DNA of 64,000 bases from assembly GCA_040880725.1 (NCBI GenBank), contig JBBDHV010000029.1:1-64000 (forward strand), given 5' to 3'. Shown one piece after another: positions 16,181-25,350 of the stretch (the stretch's first letter is position 1; each line of letters opens with the position of its first letter). This DNA comes from DATHWB01 sp040880725 (lineage in GTDB: Bacteria > Actinomycetota > Acidimicrobiia > Spongiisociales > ZC4RG35). The position numbers and the translations under genes are program-made. The notes beneath the pieces are model-generated. The model was not told where the DNA came from. It was given only the letters and a program-made list of their open reading frames with translations, and ran no database searches.

Positions 16181-17545
16181 TCACGGCCGCCGGAGGACGC
16201 CTTCGCGTTCGAGCAATCTGGCTGTTTCCAGTAGTCGATGTTCGGACCACGGCGCACCGATCAGCTGCAGGGACGGCGGTGGATTGCCTCCCTCGATCGG
16301 CCCGACGACGGCGGGGCAACCGATGTGGTTGACGAGCGAGGTGAAGCACGACAACACCGGGCGATACGGGAGGGCGCCGTCGGCGGTCTCGATCGTGTCT
16401 TCGCCCAGAACCTTGCGGGTCGAACCCACCGTCGGCGTGGCGAGGAAGTCGAACGTCCCCAGCGCGGCCAGGACACGCTGACGGGCCATTGCCCTCCACT
16501 CCATCGCGGAGGTGAACTGGTCGACGGTGACGGCCAGCGCCCCGTCGAGGCGGGCGGCGACTTCCGGTCCGTACGGTTTGCCTTCTTCGACCCAACGGCG
16601 GTGCACTCCGGCGATCTCTCCTCCGGCCAGCGTCACGATCTCGGCCCGGTTGGTCACATGGGAATCGGAGAACTCTTCGACATCGGCGCCGAGCTCGCGG
16701 ATCCGCCCGATGGCAGCTGCGAATCCGTCTGCGACGGCGTCCGAGACCGGACTGTCGTCGACCCAGGGCACGGGGATGCCGATGCGCACGCCGCGCAGGT
16801 CCGGCCGGGTGCTCGAAGGCGAGACCACCGGGACAGGCCGAGACCACGGATCGTCCCGGTGGTATCCGGCCATTGCCGCATAGGCGAGCGCCAAGTCGTC
16901 CACCGTCCCGGCCAGCGGGCCGACGGTATCGATCGACGGGGCGAGCGGGAACACACCCGAGAGCGGGATCCTCCCCGGGGTGACCTTGAGGCCGAAGACG
17001 CCGCACAGCGCCGCCGGAACCCTGACGGAGCCTCCCGTGTCCGTTCCGATCGCAATCGGGACCTGGCCGGCGGCGACCGCGGCCGCGGAACCGCCGGACG
17101 AACCGCCACACGACAGGGTGGGATCCAGCGGATTGACGACCGGTCCTGTCCAATGGTTCTCGGAGCTGAAGCCGTAGGCGAACTCGTGGAGCACTGTCCG
17201 CGACACGATCACGGCGCCGGCATTCTCGAGGCGTCGAACGACTTCCGCAGACTCCGTGGCATCGTGGCGATAGAAGCCGGAGCCGCAGGTGGTGGTGCGG
17301 CCCTCATGGTCGATGAGGTCCTTCAAGGCGATCGGAACCCCGGCAAGCGGACCGGGCGTGCGTCCCATTTCGACGAGACGGTCGAGTTCTTCGGATCGGG
17401 CGAGTGCCCGATCCTCATCGATCAAGGTGCAGACGTTCAGCCGATCCTGTTGGGCTCGTGCGGTGGTGATGGCCCCGGCCACGGTGTCGCGAACGCTCCG
17501 ATCGCCCTTGATGATCTCCGAGACGATCGTCGACGCATCGATCAC
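16181..17545 (-). CDS. Amidase signature family protein
   Basis: A 454-residue amidase. The Ser-cisSer-Lys triad is visible: Lys75 in ALKDLIDH, Ser149 in CGGSSGGSAAAVAAG and Ser173 in GTDTGGSVRVPAAL. The GatA-type partner genes gatB/gatC are not adjacent and the C-terminus lacks GatA-specific features I can recognise, so a catabolic amidase is more likely than tRNA amidotransferase. The chosen GTG at 17545 overlaps the upstream stop (GTGA) and has GGAG 8 nt before it; an ATG at 17590 inside the upstream gene is the alternative. Confidence 0.85.
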   Translation of the reverse strand: MIDASTIVSEIIKGDRSVRDTVAGAITTARAQQDRLNVCTLIDEDRALARSEELDRLVEMGRTPGPLAGVPIALKDLIDHEGRTTTCGSGFYRHDATESAEVVRRLENAGAVIVSRTVLHEFAYGFSSENHWTGPVVNPLDPTLSCGGSSGGSAAAVAAGQVPIAIGTDTGGSVRVPAALCGVFGLKVTPGRIPLSGVFPLAPSIDTVGPLAGTVDDLALAYAAMAGYHRDDPWSRPVPVVSPSSTRPDLRGVRIGIPVPWVDDSPVSDAVADGFAAAIGRIRELGADVEEFSDSHVTNRAEIVTLAGGEIAGVHRRWVEEGKPYGPEVAARLDGALAVTVDQFTSAMEWRAMARQRVLAALGTFDFLATPTVGSTRKVLGEDTIETADGALPYRPVLSCFTSLVNHIGCPAVVGPIEGGNPPPSLQLIGAPWSEHRLLETARLLEREGVLRRP

Positions 17546-18603
17546 GGCGTCCACTCCGGTGTCCCGCCGGTTGGGAAGAACGACACCCACACTCGCCCCG
17601 CGGGGACGTGCATCGTGTCGCCGTCGGCATCGGACAACTCGAAGCCCGAGTCGGCGTCCGGCCGGGACCAGGTCCCTTCGGAGACCCGGCCGTCGGCGAA
17701 GATCCAGGCAGCGCCCTCACCGATCGACTCCACGGCCCGAGCCACCCCGCCGCCGGGCGGTGGATCGGCAAGGTAGGTGCGCATCTGCAACACGACGAGG
17801 ACGTCGGAGTTGATGATCTCCGTCTCGCCCTCGCGGTCGACCCACTGGTGCTCGACTCCGTTCGTGGTTCGTTCGTACTGGCTGCCCGTCCACGTCCAGT
17901 CGGCGACGAGCGAGTTCGAGAACACGAGACGCACATCCGCGGCCCGGTCGGCGGTGCGCGGCATGTCACCGAACTCCCAGATCGCCTCGGGCGGGTCGTC
18001 GTCATACCCGCGATCATCCGCCAGTTCGCGGATCGCCTCGGTGCTGCCGTACAGGTTGTGGGGGGCGGAGCGGAAGCCGACGCGGAACGTGACCGGCCTT
18101 CCCACGTCGCCGATCAGGTCGGCACCGTTGGCGCGGTTTCGGCTGAGAACCCAGTCCTGGCCACCGGACATGACGAGGGGCCCCCCGAACAGGGCGGCCA
18201 CCTGCCAGTCCGTGGGACGCATCGAGCGGATCGGCCCGAGTTCGGCGACATCGGTGCTGTGCATCACGGCGACGAATCGCGTGATCCCTTCGACCGGTAG
18301 CTCGATCATCATGTCGGCGTGGGGGAGACCCGACTGCGGGCGGGCATTCGGATGGTTGTCGATCTTCACGACCAGTGCGCGCCGGTCGAGCAAGTCGGGA
18401 TGCTCAACCGGGAGGCCGGTCAGCGGCGAGAGTGGGCCGGGGTCGACAGTGGTCGTCGTGGTAGGACGGGTGGTGGTCGTGGTCGTCGCCACACGTGTGG
18501 TGGTGGTGGTTCCGAGGGTGGTGGTCGTGGTTTCCTCGACATCGTCGCTGCCACATCCAGCGGCAACGAGCGCGAGGCACAGGACGAAGACGGTGGCGCG
18601 CAT
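17542..18603 (-). CDS. DUF3048 domain lipoprotein
   Basis: A 353-residue exported protein. The signal peptide ends with the lipobox VAAGC (Cys17), followed by a Thr-rich linker (about residues 24-55) and the DUF3048 (YerB-like) domain beginning PLTGLPV and containing ALVVKIDNHPNARPQSGL, GITRFVAVMHST and LGPIRSMRPTD. The last third, with VLVVLQMRTYL and GRVSEGTWSR, is the C-terminal domain of the same family. Its role is unknown, presumably at the cell surface. It precedes the amidase with a 4-bp overlap. Confidence 0.88.
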   Translation of the reverse strand: MRATVFVLCLALVAAGCGSDDVEETTTTTLGTTTTTRVATTTTTTRPTTTTTVDPGPLSPLTGLPVEHPDLLDRRALVVKIDNHPNARPQSGLPHADMMIELPVEGITRFVAVMHSTDVAELGPIRSMRPTDWQVAALFGGPLVMSGGQDWVLSRNRANGADLIGDVGRPVTFRVGFRSAPHNLYGSTEAIRELADDRGYDDDPPEAIWEFGDMPRTADRAADVRLVFSNSLVADWTWTGSQYERTTNGVEHQWVDREGETEIINSDVLVVLQMRTYLADPPPGGGVARAVESIGEGAAWIFADGRVSEGTWSRPDADSGFELSDADGDTMHVPAGRVWVSFFPTGGTPEWTP

Positions 18604-18647
18604 CGACGGCAGGTTAGGAGAGGTCGACGTGTGTCACGCCAACTGTC

Positions 18648-19049
18648 TCATACCCCCGACAATGAGCCTCTCACCGGGACGAACGGCTCAGCTGCTTCCG
18701 GATCGTCGACCGCGATCGCGATCTCGAGACCGTCGGCATGGACGCCGAGCACGAAGATCGCTTCGATGTTGATGGCGGCGTCGGCGAGGGCGCGGGTCAC
18801 GCGCGCCAACTCCCCGGGCCGGTTGGCGAGCCTGGCCGAAAGCACTGTGCGCTCTTCGAAGCCGAGCGAGGCGTCATGGAGCACTCGTGCGCACGCCGCC
18901 GGTTGATCGACGATCAGTCGGACAACGCCATCGCCGTTCTCCCCCCACGCTGCCAGGGCGTCGATGTTGACGCCGGCCGCTGCGAGAAGTTCGGTGAGGC
19001 GGGCCAGCGAGCCGGGTCGGTTGTCGAGCCTGACCACGAACTCTGTCAT
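18648..19049 (-). CDS. Tandem ACT-domain protein
   Basis: A 133-residue protein made of two ACT domains: VRLDNRPGSLARLTELLA (residues about 5-65) and ARLANRPGELARVTRALA (about 72-130). Stand-alone double ACT proteins bind amino acids and probably act as allosteric regulators or sensors. No catalytic domain is attached. The closest partner is unknown. Confidence 0.8.
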   Translation of the reverse strand: MTEFVVRLDNRPGSLARLTELLAAAGVNIDALAAWGENGDGVVRLIVDQPAACARVLHDASLGFEERTVLSARLANRPGELARVTRALADAAINIEAIFVLGVHADGLEIAIAVDDPEAAEPFVPVRGSLSGV

Positions 19050-19112
19050 GACTTCCAACCTAGTCCTTGAGATCCCCGAGTGGCCGGGCGGTAGCCTGTT
19101 GGCCTGCAGTCC

Positions 19113-19907
19113 ATGAATCGCCTTCGACGTTCCCTGGACGAGTTGACCCCGTCGCAACGAGTGACGCTGGGTCTTCTGACGGTCCTCGTCGTGGTCGCCG
19201 CCGCCGTGGCGGTCGCCGCGGCGTCGTCGCGCATCGGCGACGACACGGTCTCCAGCGAAACCACCCTCTCGCCCGTCACGTCGACGCCCCCGACCTCGGA
19301 GGCCACCACGGTTCCCACGATCGCGGGAACAACGACGTCGACGACGACCTCTCCGACCACCACGACAACCTCCGAAGCGTCGACCACCACCAGCACGACT
19401 ACCCCAGTCGCCACGGTCGCCCTGCGCGCAGACGGTGTCGACGATTGGTACTTCGGAGACGATGCGTCCGAAGTCCTCGATGGGCTCCGGGAAACGCTCG
19501 GAGATCCCGACGAGGACACCGGTTGGGTCGATCAACAGGAAAACTACGGGATCTGCATCGGAGAAGAAGTCCGCTTCGTTCGATGGGGAAGTTTCCAGGC
19601 GTTCTTCACCGACGGACTGAGTGATTGGGGTCCCGCCGGCGTCCGCCATTTCGCCTCCTACACCCAGGCGGTGTATTTCGAAGGCGAGACGATCGAGGCC
19701 GCAACGACCGACGGGTTGGCACTCGGAAGCCCCGTTGGCGACATCCGGGCGCTCTACGGGGAGGAATCGGTCTTCGACGATCTCATCTATGGCCCCGTAT
19801 TCTTCTACGACCCTCCCGGCGCCGCCCAGCAGTGGGGCAACCTGTCAGGTCTCGCCCCCGATGACACCATCGAGTCCATCACAAGCGGCTTCGCCTGCGG
19901 CGAATAG
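19113..19907 (+). CDS. Membrane-anchored protein with Thr/Ser-rich linker
   Basis: A 264-residue protein of no recognised family. A short cytoplasmic start and one N-terminal transmembrane helix (LGLLTVLVVVAAAVAVAAAS) are followed by a Thr/Ser-rich stretch to about residue 95 and a globular extracytoplasmic domain of about 165 residues with two Cys (ICIGEE and the final FACGE), which may form a disulfide. The stop TAG is 3 bp from the first unit of the hairpin repeat array. Confidence 0.75.
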   Translation: MNRLRRSLDELTPSQRVTLGLLTVLVVVAAAVAVAAASSRIGDDTVSSETTLSPVTSTPPTSEATTVPTIAGTTTSTTTSPTTTTTSEASTTTSTTTPVATVALRADGVDDWYFGDDASEVLDGLRETLGDPDEDTGWVDQQENYGICIGEEVRFVRWGSFQAFFTDGLSDWGPAGVRHFASYTQAVYFEGETIEAATTDGLALGSPVGDIRALYGEESVFDDLIYGPVFFYDPPGAAQQWGNLSGLAPDDTIESITSGFACGE

Positions 19908-19910
19908 CTG

Positions 19911-20280
19911 TTTGATTGTGCGGGGGGGCGACCCCCCTGCACCCCCCGGTTGGCGCGGCTGCCTCTCCGGGTTCAGCCGGGGGTTCACTCGATGGCCCAT
20001 GACGGGGCGTGGTTGACGCGGTCTGGGGCGCTGTTTGATTGTGCGGGGGGGCGTTTCCCCTGCGCCCCCCGGTTGGCGCGGTTGCCTCTCCGGGTTCAGC
20101 CGGGGGTTCCCTCGATGGCCCATGACGGGGCGTGGTTGACGCGGTCTGGGACGCTGTTTTGATTGTGCGGGGGGGCGACCCCCCTGCACCCCCCGACTGG
20201 CGCGGCTGCCTCTCCGGGTTCGGTGGGGGTCTCACCCGATGGCCCATGACGGGGAGTCGTCGCGGAGGTCTGGGACGCGT
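19911..20280 (+). repeat. Tandem hairpin repeat array, three units
   Basis: Three units start at 19911, 20034 and 20158 (period 123-124 bp). Each begins TTTGATTGTGCGGGGGG, forms a G-run/C-run hairpin, continues CACCCCCCGG...GCGCGGCTGCCTCTCCGGG and ends ATGGCCCATGACGGGG. The third is more diverged at its end. They are not protein coding. The array faces the end of the upstream plus-strand gene. Confidence 0.85.
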
Positions 20281-20608
20281 CCAGGACTTCTTCTTGCTTC
20301 CCCCAGCGGGGGAAGTACGGCGTAGCCGGGATGGGGAAGTTCTTCAGGTGCTTCGACGGGTTCACCACGCGACTGGAGTTTGGGAGACGGGGTCGCTTCC
20401 GCTCGCGACCCCCTCGGCGGCTCCGAGCAGCCGCCGGTCCCCCCAGAAGTCGCTTCGCTCCGGGGGGACAGATAGGTGATCTCGTCGGAGATGCGCGCTC
20501 ACTCAACGCCCGAGCTTTGCCCAACGGGGTGCTCACCCGCGTCCACGCCCATCATGAGTCACCGAATCGAGGTGGGCGCGTCCTGAGCCTCCGCGACCCC
20601 CTCCCGTC
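20281..20608. repeat. Cluster of different hairpins between the two arrays
   Basis: At least four perfect or near-perfect dyads follow each other: CTTCCCCC/GGGGGAAG at 20297-20315, GGGGTCGC/GCGACCCC at 20390-20413, GGCGGCT/AGCCGCC shortly after, and a CCCCCC/GGGGGG pair before 20472. No open frame has coding character. The segment links the two opposed arrays. Confidence 0.6.
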
Positions 20609-21101
20609 ATGAGTCATGGGGCGAATCCCCGGCCGAACCCGAAGAGGCAGCCGCGCCATGCGGGGGGCGCAGGGGGGTTCGACCCCCCGCACAATCAGGC
20701 AGTCCCCCTGCTCACCCGCGTCCACACCGAGACGATGAGTCATCGAGTACGACCCCCGGTGAACCAACGTGGGGCGACCGCGCCGTCCGGGGGGTGCCGG
20801 GGGGTCGTCCCCCTGCAAAATCAGGCAGTCCCCCTGCTCACCCGCGTCCACACCGAGACGATGAGTCATCGAGTACGACCCCCGGTGAACCAACGTGGGG
20901 CGACCGCGCCGTCCGGGGGGTGCCGGGGGGTCGTCCCCCTGCANNNNNNNNNNNNNNNNNNNNNNNNNNNNNNNNNNNNNNNNNNNNNNNNNNNNNNNNN
21001 NNNNNNNNNNNNNNNNNNNNNNNNNNNNNNNNNNNNNNNNNNNACCAACGTGGGGCGACCGCGCCGTCCGGGGGGTGCCGGGGGGTCGTCCCCCTGCACA
21101 A
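20609..21101 (-). repeat. Second hairpin repeat array, interrupted by gap
   Basis: Read on the minus strand the units again begin TTGATTGTGC or TGATTTTGCAGGGGG and run through the same hairpin. Two copies of 126 bp, 20693-20818 and 20819-20944, appear identical over the visible bases and include ATGAGTCAT, itself a palindrome. The array continues past the scaffold gap to 21101, directly before the stop of the IclR gene. The true copy number is unknown. Confidence 0.85.
20944..21043. other. Scaffold gap (100 N)
   Basis: Exactly 100 undetermined bases, the usual placeholder for a gap of unknown size. It lies inside a perfect tandem repeat, so assembly collapse is the likely cause. Confidence 0.95.
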
Positions 21102-21851
21102 TCAGATGGTTTCGAGTTGGAGGGAGAAGCGGCGGGCGGCGGCTTTGACGCGGTCGGCGATTCGGTCGGCTTCGCCGACTTGGGGGAATCGGTAGGACGG
21201 GCCGTGGGCCGAGATGGCGCCGATGGTCCGGCCGGCCCGGTCGCGTACGGGTGCGGCGATGGAGTTGATTCCTTCGGCGAATTCTTCGTGGATCCAACAG
21301 TGTCCGTCTTCGCGGATGGCGGCGAGACGCTTGAGGATCAGTTCGGGGTCGGTCACGGTGAACCGGGTGTATTCCTGCAGGGGGCGGGACAGGTAGCGGT
21401 TGAGGATGTCGTCGGGCCATTCGGACATCATCACGAGGCTGCCGGGTCCCACATGCATGGGAAGACTCAGGCCCGTGTAGTCGCGCACTTGGATCGGGGT
21501 CGGGCTTTCGACCTGGGCGACGTACACCGAACTGAACCCTTCGGGGAGCGTGAGACCTGATGCTTCACCCAGGATGGACGACAGGTGTTCGAGGTGGGGG
21601 CGGACGGCGGTGGCGAGGGCGACCCCCGAGTCGATGGAGCCGGTGATCTCCTGCAGTTCGCGCCCGATGCGGTACCCGCCTTCGTCGGTGCGCTCCACCG
21701 CCCCGACTGCCTCGAGGGTGGCGAGGAGCCGGGCGACCGTCGACTTGGGGAGGCCGACGTTCGAGGCGACTTCGGACACTCCGGCGGGTCCGACGGCGAG
21801 CGCCCGCAGGATGTGGAATGCCCTCTCGATGCTCTGGACGGTGGCGGCCAT
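21102..21851 (-). CDS. IclR-family transcriptional regulator
   Basis: A 249-residue IclR regulator. The N-terminal winged helix shows VQSIERAFHILRAL and LPKSTVARLLATLEAVGAV (residues about 5-60); the C-terminal ligand-binding domain has YTGLSLPMHVGPGSLVMM and EEFAEGINSIAAPVRD. It is the last gene of the corrinoid methyltransferase operon, overlapping the MttB stop (TGATG), and probably controls it in response to a substrate or product. Confidence 0.9.
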   Translation of the reverse strand: MAATVQSIERAFHILRALAVGPAGVSEVASNVGLPKSTVARLLATLEAVGAVERTDEGGYRIGRELQEITGSIDSGVALATAVRPHLEHLSSILGEASGLTLPEGFSSVYVAQVESPTPIQVRDYTGLSLPMHVGPGSLVMMSEWPDDILNRYLSRPLQEYTRFTVTDPELILKRLAAIREDGHCWIHEEFAEGINSIAAPVRDRAGRTIGAISAHGPSYRFPQVGEADRIADRVKAAARRFSLQLETI

Positions 21852-23383
21852 CAGTATTCGCCGGCGGGCAGCTCCGCCTTTCTCCGGACGACGTAGGCGG
21901 CGAGTTCGTCGGAGATTGCATCATCCAGGGGCGGCGCCTCGTAGTCGGAGAGCATCGCCTTGCATCGGGCGGCGGCCCGGGTGTTGGCGTCGCGGGAGCC
22001 TTCTTCGGCCCACTGCTCGTAGCTGTTGGCGTCGGCGATCGAGCTCTTCCAAAAGGCGTTCTCGAAGTTGTCCAGGGTGTGCTGTGTGCCGAGATAGTGA
22101 ACGCCGGGAGCGTTCTCCCGGAACGCCGCCATGCCCTGGCCGTTCTCGGATAGGTCGAGTCCGTCTGCGATCTTGCGGTACGCCCCGAGCTGGTCGGCGT
22201 CCAACACGAACTTCTCATATCCCATCGTCAGGCCGCCCTCGAGCCAGCCCGCGGCGTGCAGCACGAAATTCGTCCCTGCGAGCATCGTCGGTTGCATCAC
22301 CGCCGAGGACTCGTATGCCGCCTGTGCGTCGGCGATCTTGGAGGCGCACAGATGTCCGCCGGTGCGGAACGGGACTCCCAGCCGGCGGGCTAGGGCGGCG
22401 ACGGCGTACATCACGAGGGCGGTTTCCGGCGTTCCGAACGTGGGTGCACCGGATTGCATGTCCATCGTCGACACGAAGGCCCCGAGAACGGCGGGTGCGC
22501 CGGGGTTTACGAGCTGGGAGAACGCGATACCGACCATCGACTCGGCGAGGACCTGGGTGCACACTGCCGCCGGCGTGACGGGTGCCATCGCTCCCGCCAG
22601 GATGAACGGCGTGAAGACGGACGCCTGATTGTGGCGGGCGTAGACCTCGGCGGCCGCCAGCATCGTCCCGTCCCATGTCAGCGGGGAGGAGGCGTTGATG
22701 AGGGACGTCAGCACCGTGCGTCCTTCCAGATCTCCTCCGAAGGCGATACGCGCCATCTCGACCGAGTCCTCGGCTCTCGTCCCTGCGGTGACCGAACCCA
22801 TGAACGGTTTGTCCGAGTAGCGGATGTGGGCGTCGATCATGTCGAGGTGGCGGGTGGGGACCGGCTCGTCCACCGGCTCACAGACGGTGCCTCCCGAGTG
22901 GTGGAGCGACGGAGACACGTAGGCGAGCTTCACGAAGTTCCGAAAGTCCTCGATCGTGGCGTAGCGGCGGCCCCCTTCGAGATCGCGGACAAACGGCGAG
23001 CCGTAGGCCGGAGCGAACACCGTGGACGGTCCGCCGATCTCCACCGTGTGTCCGGGATTGCGGGCGTGTTGGGTGTAGGTCGCGGGGGCGCCGGCGGTGA
23101 TGATCGATCGGGCGAGGCCGCGCGGGAATCGCACACGGGTCCCATCGACTGCCGCGCCTGCCTGTGCGAAGAGCCGGATCGCTCCGGTGTGGTCGGTGAT
23201 CTCGACCCCGATCTCTTCGAGAATGGTGTCGGCGTTGTGTTCGATGAGTTCGAGGCCCTCTTCGTCGAGGATCTCGAATGGGGCGAGGCGGCGTGTGAGG
23301 AACGGAACCTCGGGTGTGAGTCGCGACGCGCGGGCGGCCTGGCGGGCAGCACGTCCTCCGCTGCGGACCCTGCGTTCGGTCAT
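21851..23383 (-). CDS. MttB/MtgB-family corrinoid methyltransferase
   Basis: A 510-residue member of the trimethylamine methyltransferase superfamily (residues about 40-500), a TIM-barrel enzyme moving a methyl group from a quaternary or tertiary amine to a Co(I) corrinoid. The frame has no in-frame amber codon, so it is the non-pyrrolysine type, whose best known member, MtgB, uses glycine betaine. Conserved stretches include SPLTWDGTMLAAAEVYA, FILAGAMAPVTPAAVC and GAPTFGTPETALVMY. It overlaps its neighbours on both sides. Carnitine, proline betaine or another betaine could be the substrate instead. Confidence 0.88.
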   Translation of the reverse strand: MTERRVRSGGRAARQAARASRLTPEVPFLTRRLAPFEILDEEGLELIEHNADTILEEIGVEITDHTGAIRLFAQAGAAVDGTRVRFPRGLARSIITAGAPATYTQHARNPGHTVEIGGPSTVFAPAYGSPFVRDLEGGRRYATIEDFRNFVKLAYVSPSLHHSGGTVCEPVDEPVPTRHLDMIDAHIRYSDKPFMGSVTAGTRAEDSVEMARIAFGGDLEGRTVLTSLINASSPLTWDGTMLAAAEVYARHNQASVFTPFILAGAMAPVTPAAVCTQVLAESMVGIAFSQLVNPGAPAVLGAFVSTMDMQSGAPTFGTPETALVMYAVAALARRLGVPFRTGGHLCASKIADAQAAYESSAVMQPTMLAGTNFVLHAAGWLEGGLTMGYEKFVLDADQLGAYRKIADGLDLSENGQGMAAFRENAPGVHYLGTQHTLDNFENAFWKSSIADANSYEQWAEEGSRDANTRAAARCKAMLSDYEAPPLDDAISDELAAYVVRRKAELPAGEY

Positions 23384-25350
23384 GACTGTCTCCTTCGTCC
23401 TCTGCGGCCGGCAACTGCTTCTTGATTCCGGGCGGCGGGGAATTCCATGACCCCCGCCAGGTGGGGGGTGGGTGCGGTGTCATGCGGTATCGCCATTGCT
23501 GCGACGAACGCGTCCTGGAATCCGGCAACGGTGGCCGTTTCGATCTTCTCGATCCGACGCGTGACGCCTTCGATCTCTGTGCGGGCGTCGTCGGAGAGGA
23601 GGGCGATCAAGGCGCCCATGCCTGCGGCGTTCCCGGCAGGGTGGACATGATCCAGGTCGCAATCGGGGATCATCCCCAGTGCCATCGCGTAGGCCGGGTC
23701 GATGTGTGCGCCGAACGCCCCTGCCAGGCGGACATCGTCCACACTCGTGAGACCGAGATGATCCATGAGCAGGTCGATGCCTGCCCGGAGTGCGGCCTTG
23801 GCGAGCTGAATGGCCCGGACGTCGTTTTGGGTGATGAAGAGCTCAGGTTCGTCCCACATCCGGTAGGTGGCGGTACGGCCGTCGGCAACGACCCTGGGAT
23901 GGTCGAGGTCGGTGCGGATCACGCCCTTTTTGTCGATGACGTCGGCGAGGCGCAATTCCACAACGGCTTCGATGATCCCGGATCCGCAGATCCCGGTCAC
24001 TCCGCTCGCCGCCATCTGTGCGGCGACTTCGGGATCCGAGGACCAGCCGTCGGTCCCGATGATGGAAATGGTCGGCTCCAGGGTGTCTTTGTCGACCCGA
24101 ATGCGTTCGATTGCGCCCGGAGCAGCACGCTGTCCTGCGGAGATCGCCGCACCTTCGAAGGCCGGGCCGGTCGGAGACGACGCCGCCACGAGTCGGTCGC
24201 GGCTCCCGAGGACGATCTCGGCGTTGGTGCCGACGTCGACGAGGAGCTGGATCCGGTCGGAGCGGTGGGGAGCCTCCGACAGCACACACCCCGCGGTGTC
24301 GGCACCGACGTGGCCGGCGATGCAGGGGAGGCCGTACACCCGCGCTCCGGTGTTTGCTTCGAGGTCGACCCACGATGCGCGGACTGTGAGCGCACCGGTG
24401 GTCACCAGGGCGAAGGGGGCAGTGCCCAGCTCGCGCGGATCGAATCCGAAGAACAGATGATGCATGATCGGATTGCCGACCACGGTCAGTTCCAGGATGT
24501 CGCTGCGCTCGAAGCCGGCCTCGATGCAGAGTTCGCCGAGGATCTCATCAATGGCTGCCCGCACGATCGTCGTGAGGATCTCGGCGCCGTCCGGGTTCAT
24601 CATCACGTAGGAGACCCGGCTCATGAGGTCTTCGCCGTATCCGATCTGAGGGTTCATGCGCCCGGTCGAGGCGAGGATCGTTCCGCTCGCCAGGTCGCAC
24701 AGATGTCCTGCGATCGTCGTGGACCCGATGTCAAACGCCGCACCGAGAATCCGGTCCTCGAACCCGGGCCATATGGCGACCACGTTCGAGGATTGACGGA
24801 CGGCCACGGTGGCGGTCCATTTGCCTTCGCGCAAGGTGCGCTGCAGGTCCATGAGGACGTGGTCGTCGACACCGAGTCCCGTGAAGCCCCAGTCACGCTC
24901 GATCGCCATCAGAAGGCGCTCGGCGTCGCCTGTCGGGCTCTCCAGGTCGGGCGGGTCGACTTCGACGTAGTGCAGGGTCGTGACCGGGTCGACGGGAAGG
25001 GAGGCGACTCCGGCGCGTTTGCGGACGACCTGGCGGTGCACCTGGCTCTCAGGCGGGATGTCGATGACGACATCGTCGAGGATGTGTGCTGCACATCCCA
25101 GCCGATGTTCGTGTGCGAGCGGCCGCTTCCCCCGATACGTCGTCTCGGTCGTCCCCGGCGGGCTGAGGCTGGCTGCAACTGCGGGTATGCCGGGAGTCGA
25201 ACCGATGCGCACCTGGCATCGCCCACAGATGCCACGCCCGCTGCAGATCGAATCGAGGTCGACGCCCAGCAGGCGGGCGGCGTCGAGCACCGTCGTGCCT
25301 TCGTCGACCTTCGCCCGACGTCCTGCGGGGAGGAAGACCACGTCGGGCAT
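23380..25350 (-). CDS. Corrinoid reductive activator (RamA/RACE-like)
   Basis: A 656-residue protein: an N-terminal [2Fe-2S] ferredoxin domain with CSGRGICGRC and a fourth Cys in RLGCAAHI (residues about 35-85), then a linker and a C-terminal actin/ASKHA-type ATPase domain (DUF4445) with AAFDIGSTTIAGHLCDL, LLVDVGTNAEIVLG and CGSGIIEAVVEL. Such proteins use ATP to reduce inactive Co(II) corrinoid back to Co(I). It starts with ATG at 25350, overlapping the methyltransferase stop. The first codons of the frame upstream to 26337 are antisense-like and were excluded. Confidence 0.9.
   Translation of the reverse strand: MPDVVFLPAGRRAKVDEGTTVLDAARLLGVDLDSICSGRGICGRCQVRIGSTPGIPAVAASLSPPGTTETTYRGKRPLAHEHRLGCAAHILDDVVIDIPPESQVHRQVVRKRAGVASLPVDPVTTLHYVEVDPPDLESPTGDAERLLMAIERDWGFTGLGVDDHVLMDLQRTLREGKWTATVAVRQSSNVVAIWPGFEDRILGAAFDIGSTTIAGHLCDLASGTILASTGRMNPQIGYGEDLMSRVSYVMMNPDGAEILTTIVRAAIDEILGELCIEAGFERSDILELTVVGNPIMHHLFFGFDPRELGTAPFALVTTGALTVRASWVDLEANTGARVYGLPCIAGHVGADTAGCVLSEAPHRSDRIQLLVDVGTNAEIVLGSRDRLVAASSPTGPAFEGAAISAGQRAAPGAIERIRVDKDTLEPTISIIGTDGWSSDPEVAAQMAASGVTGICGSGIIEAVVELRLADVIDKKGVIRTDLDHPRVVADGRTATYRMWDEPELFITQNDVRAIQLAKAALRAGIDLLMDHLGLTSVDDVRLAGAFGAHIDPAYAMALGMIPDCDLDHVHPAGNAAGMGALIALLSDDARTEIEGVTRRIEKIETATVAGFQDAFVAAMAIPHDTAPTPHLAGVMEFPAARNQEAVAGRRGRRRQS

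Noticed and set aside
16181..17545. Amidase as GatA of the tRNA amidotransferase
   Set aside because: No gatB or gatC next to it; position behind a DUF3048 lipoprotein gives no support for a translation role.
19911..21101. Repeat arrays as a CRISPR
   Set aside because: Units are 123-126 bp, whole-unit repeats without unique spacers, contain long G/C-run hairpins and no cas gene is nearby.
21851..23383. Pyrrolysine-containing MttB
   Set aside because: The frame is uninterrupted and has no in-frame TAG; no pylTSBCD genes are present in the window.
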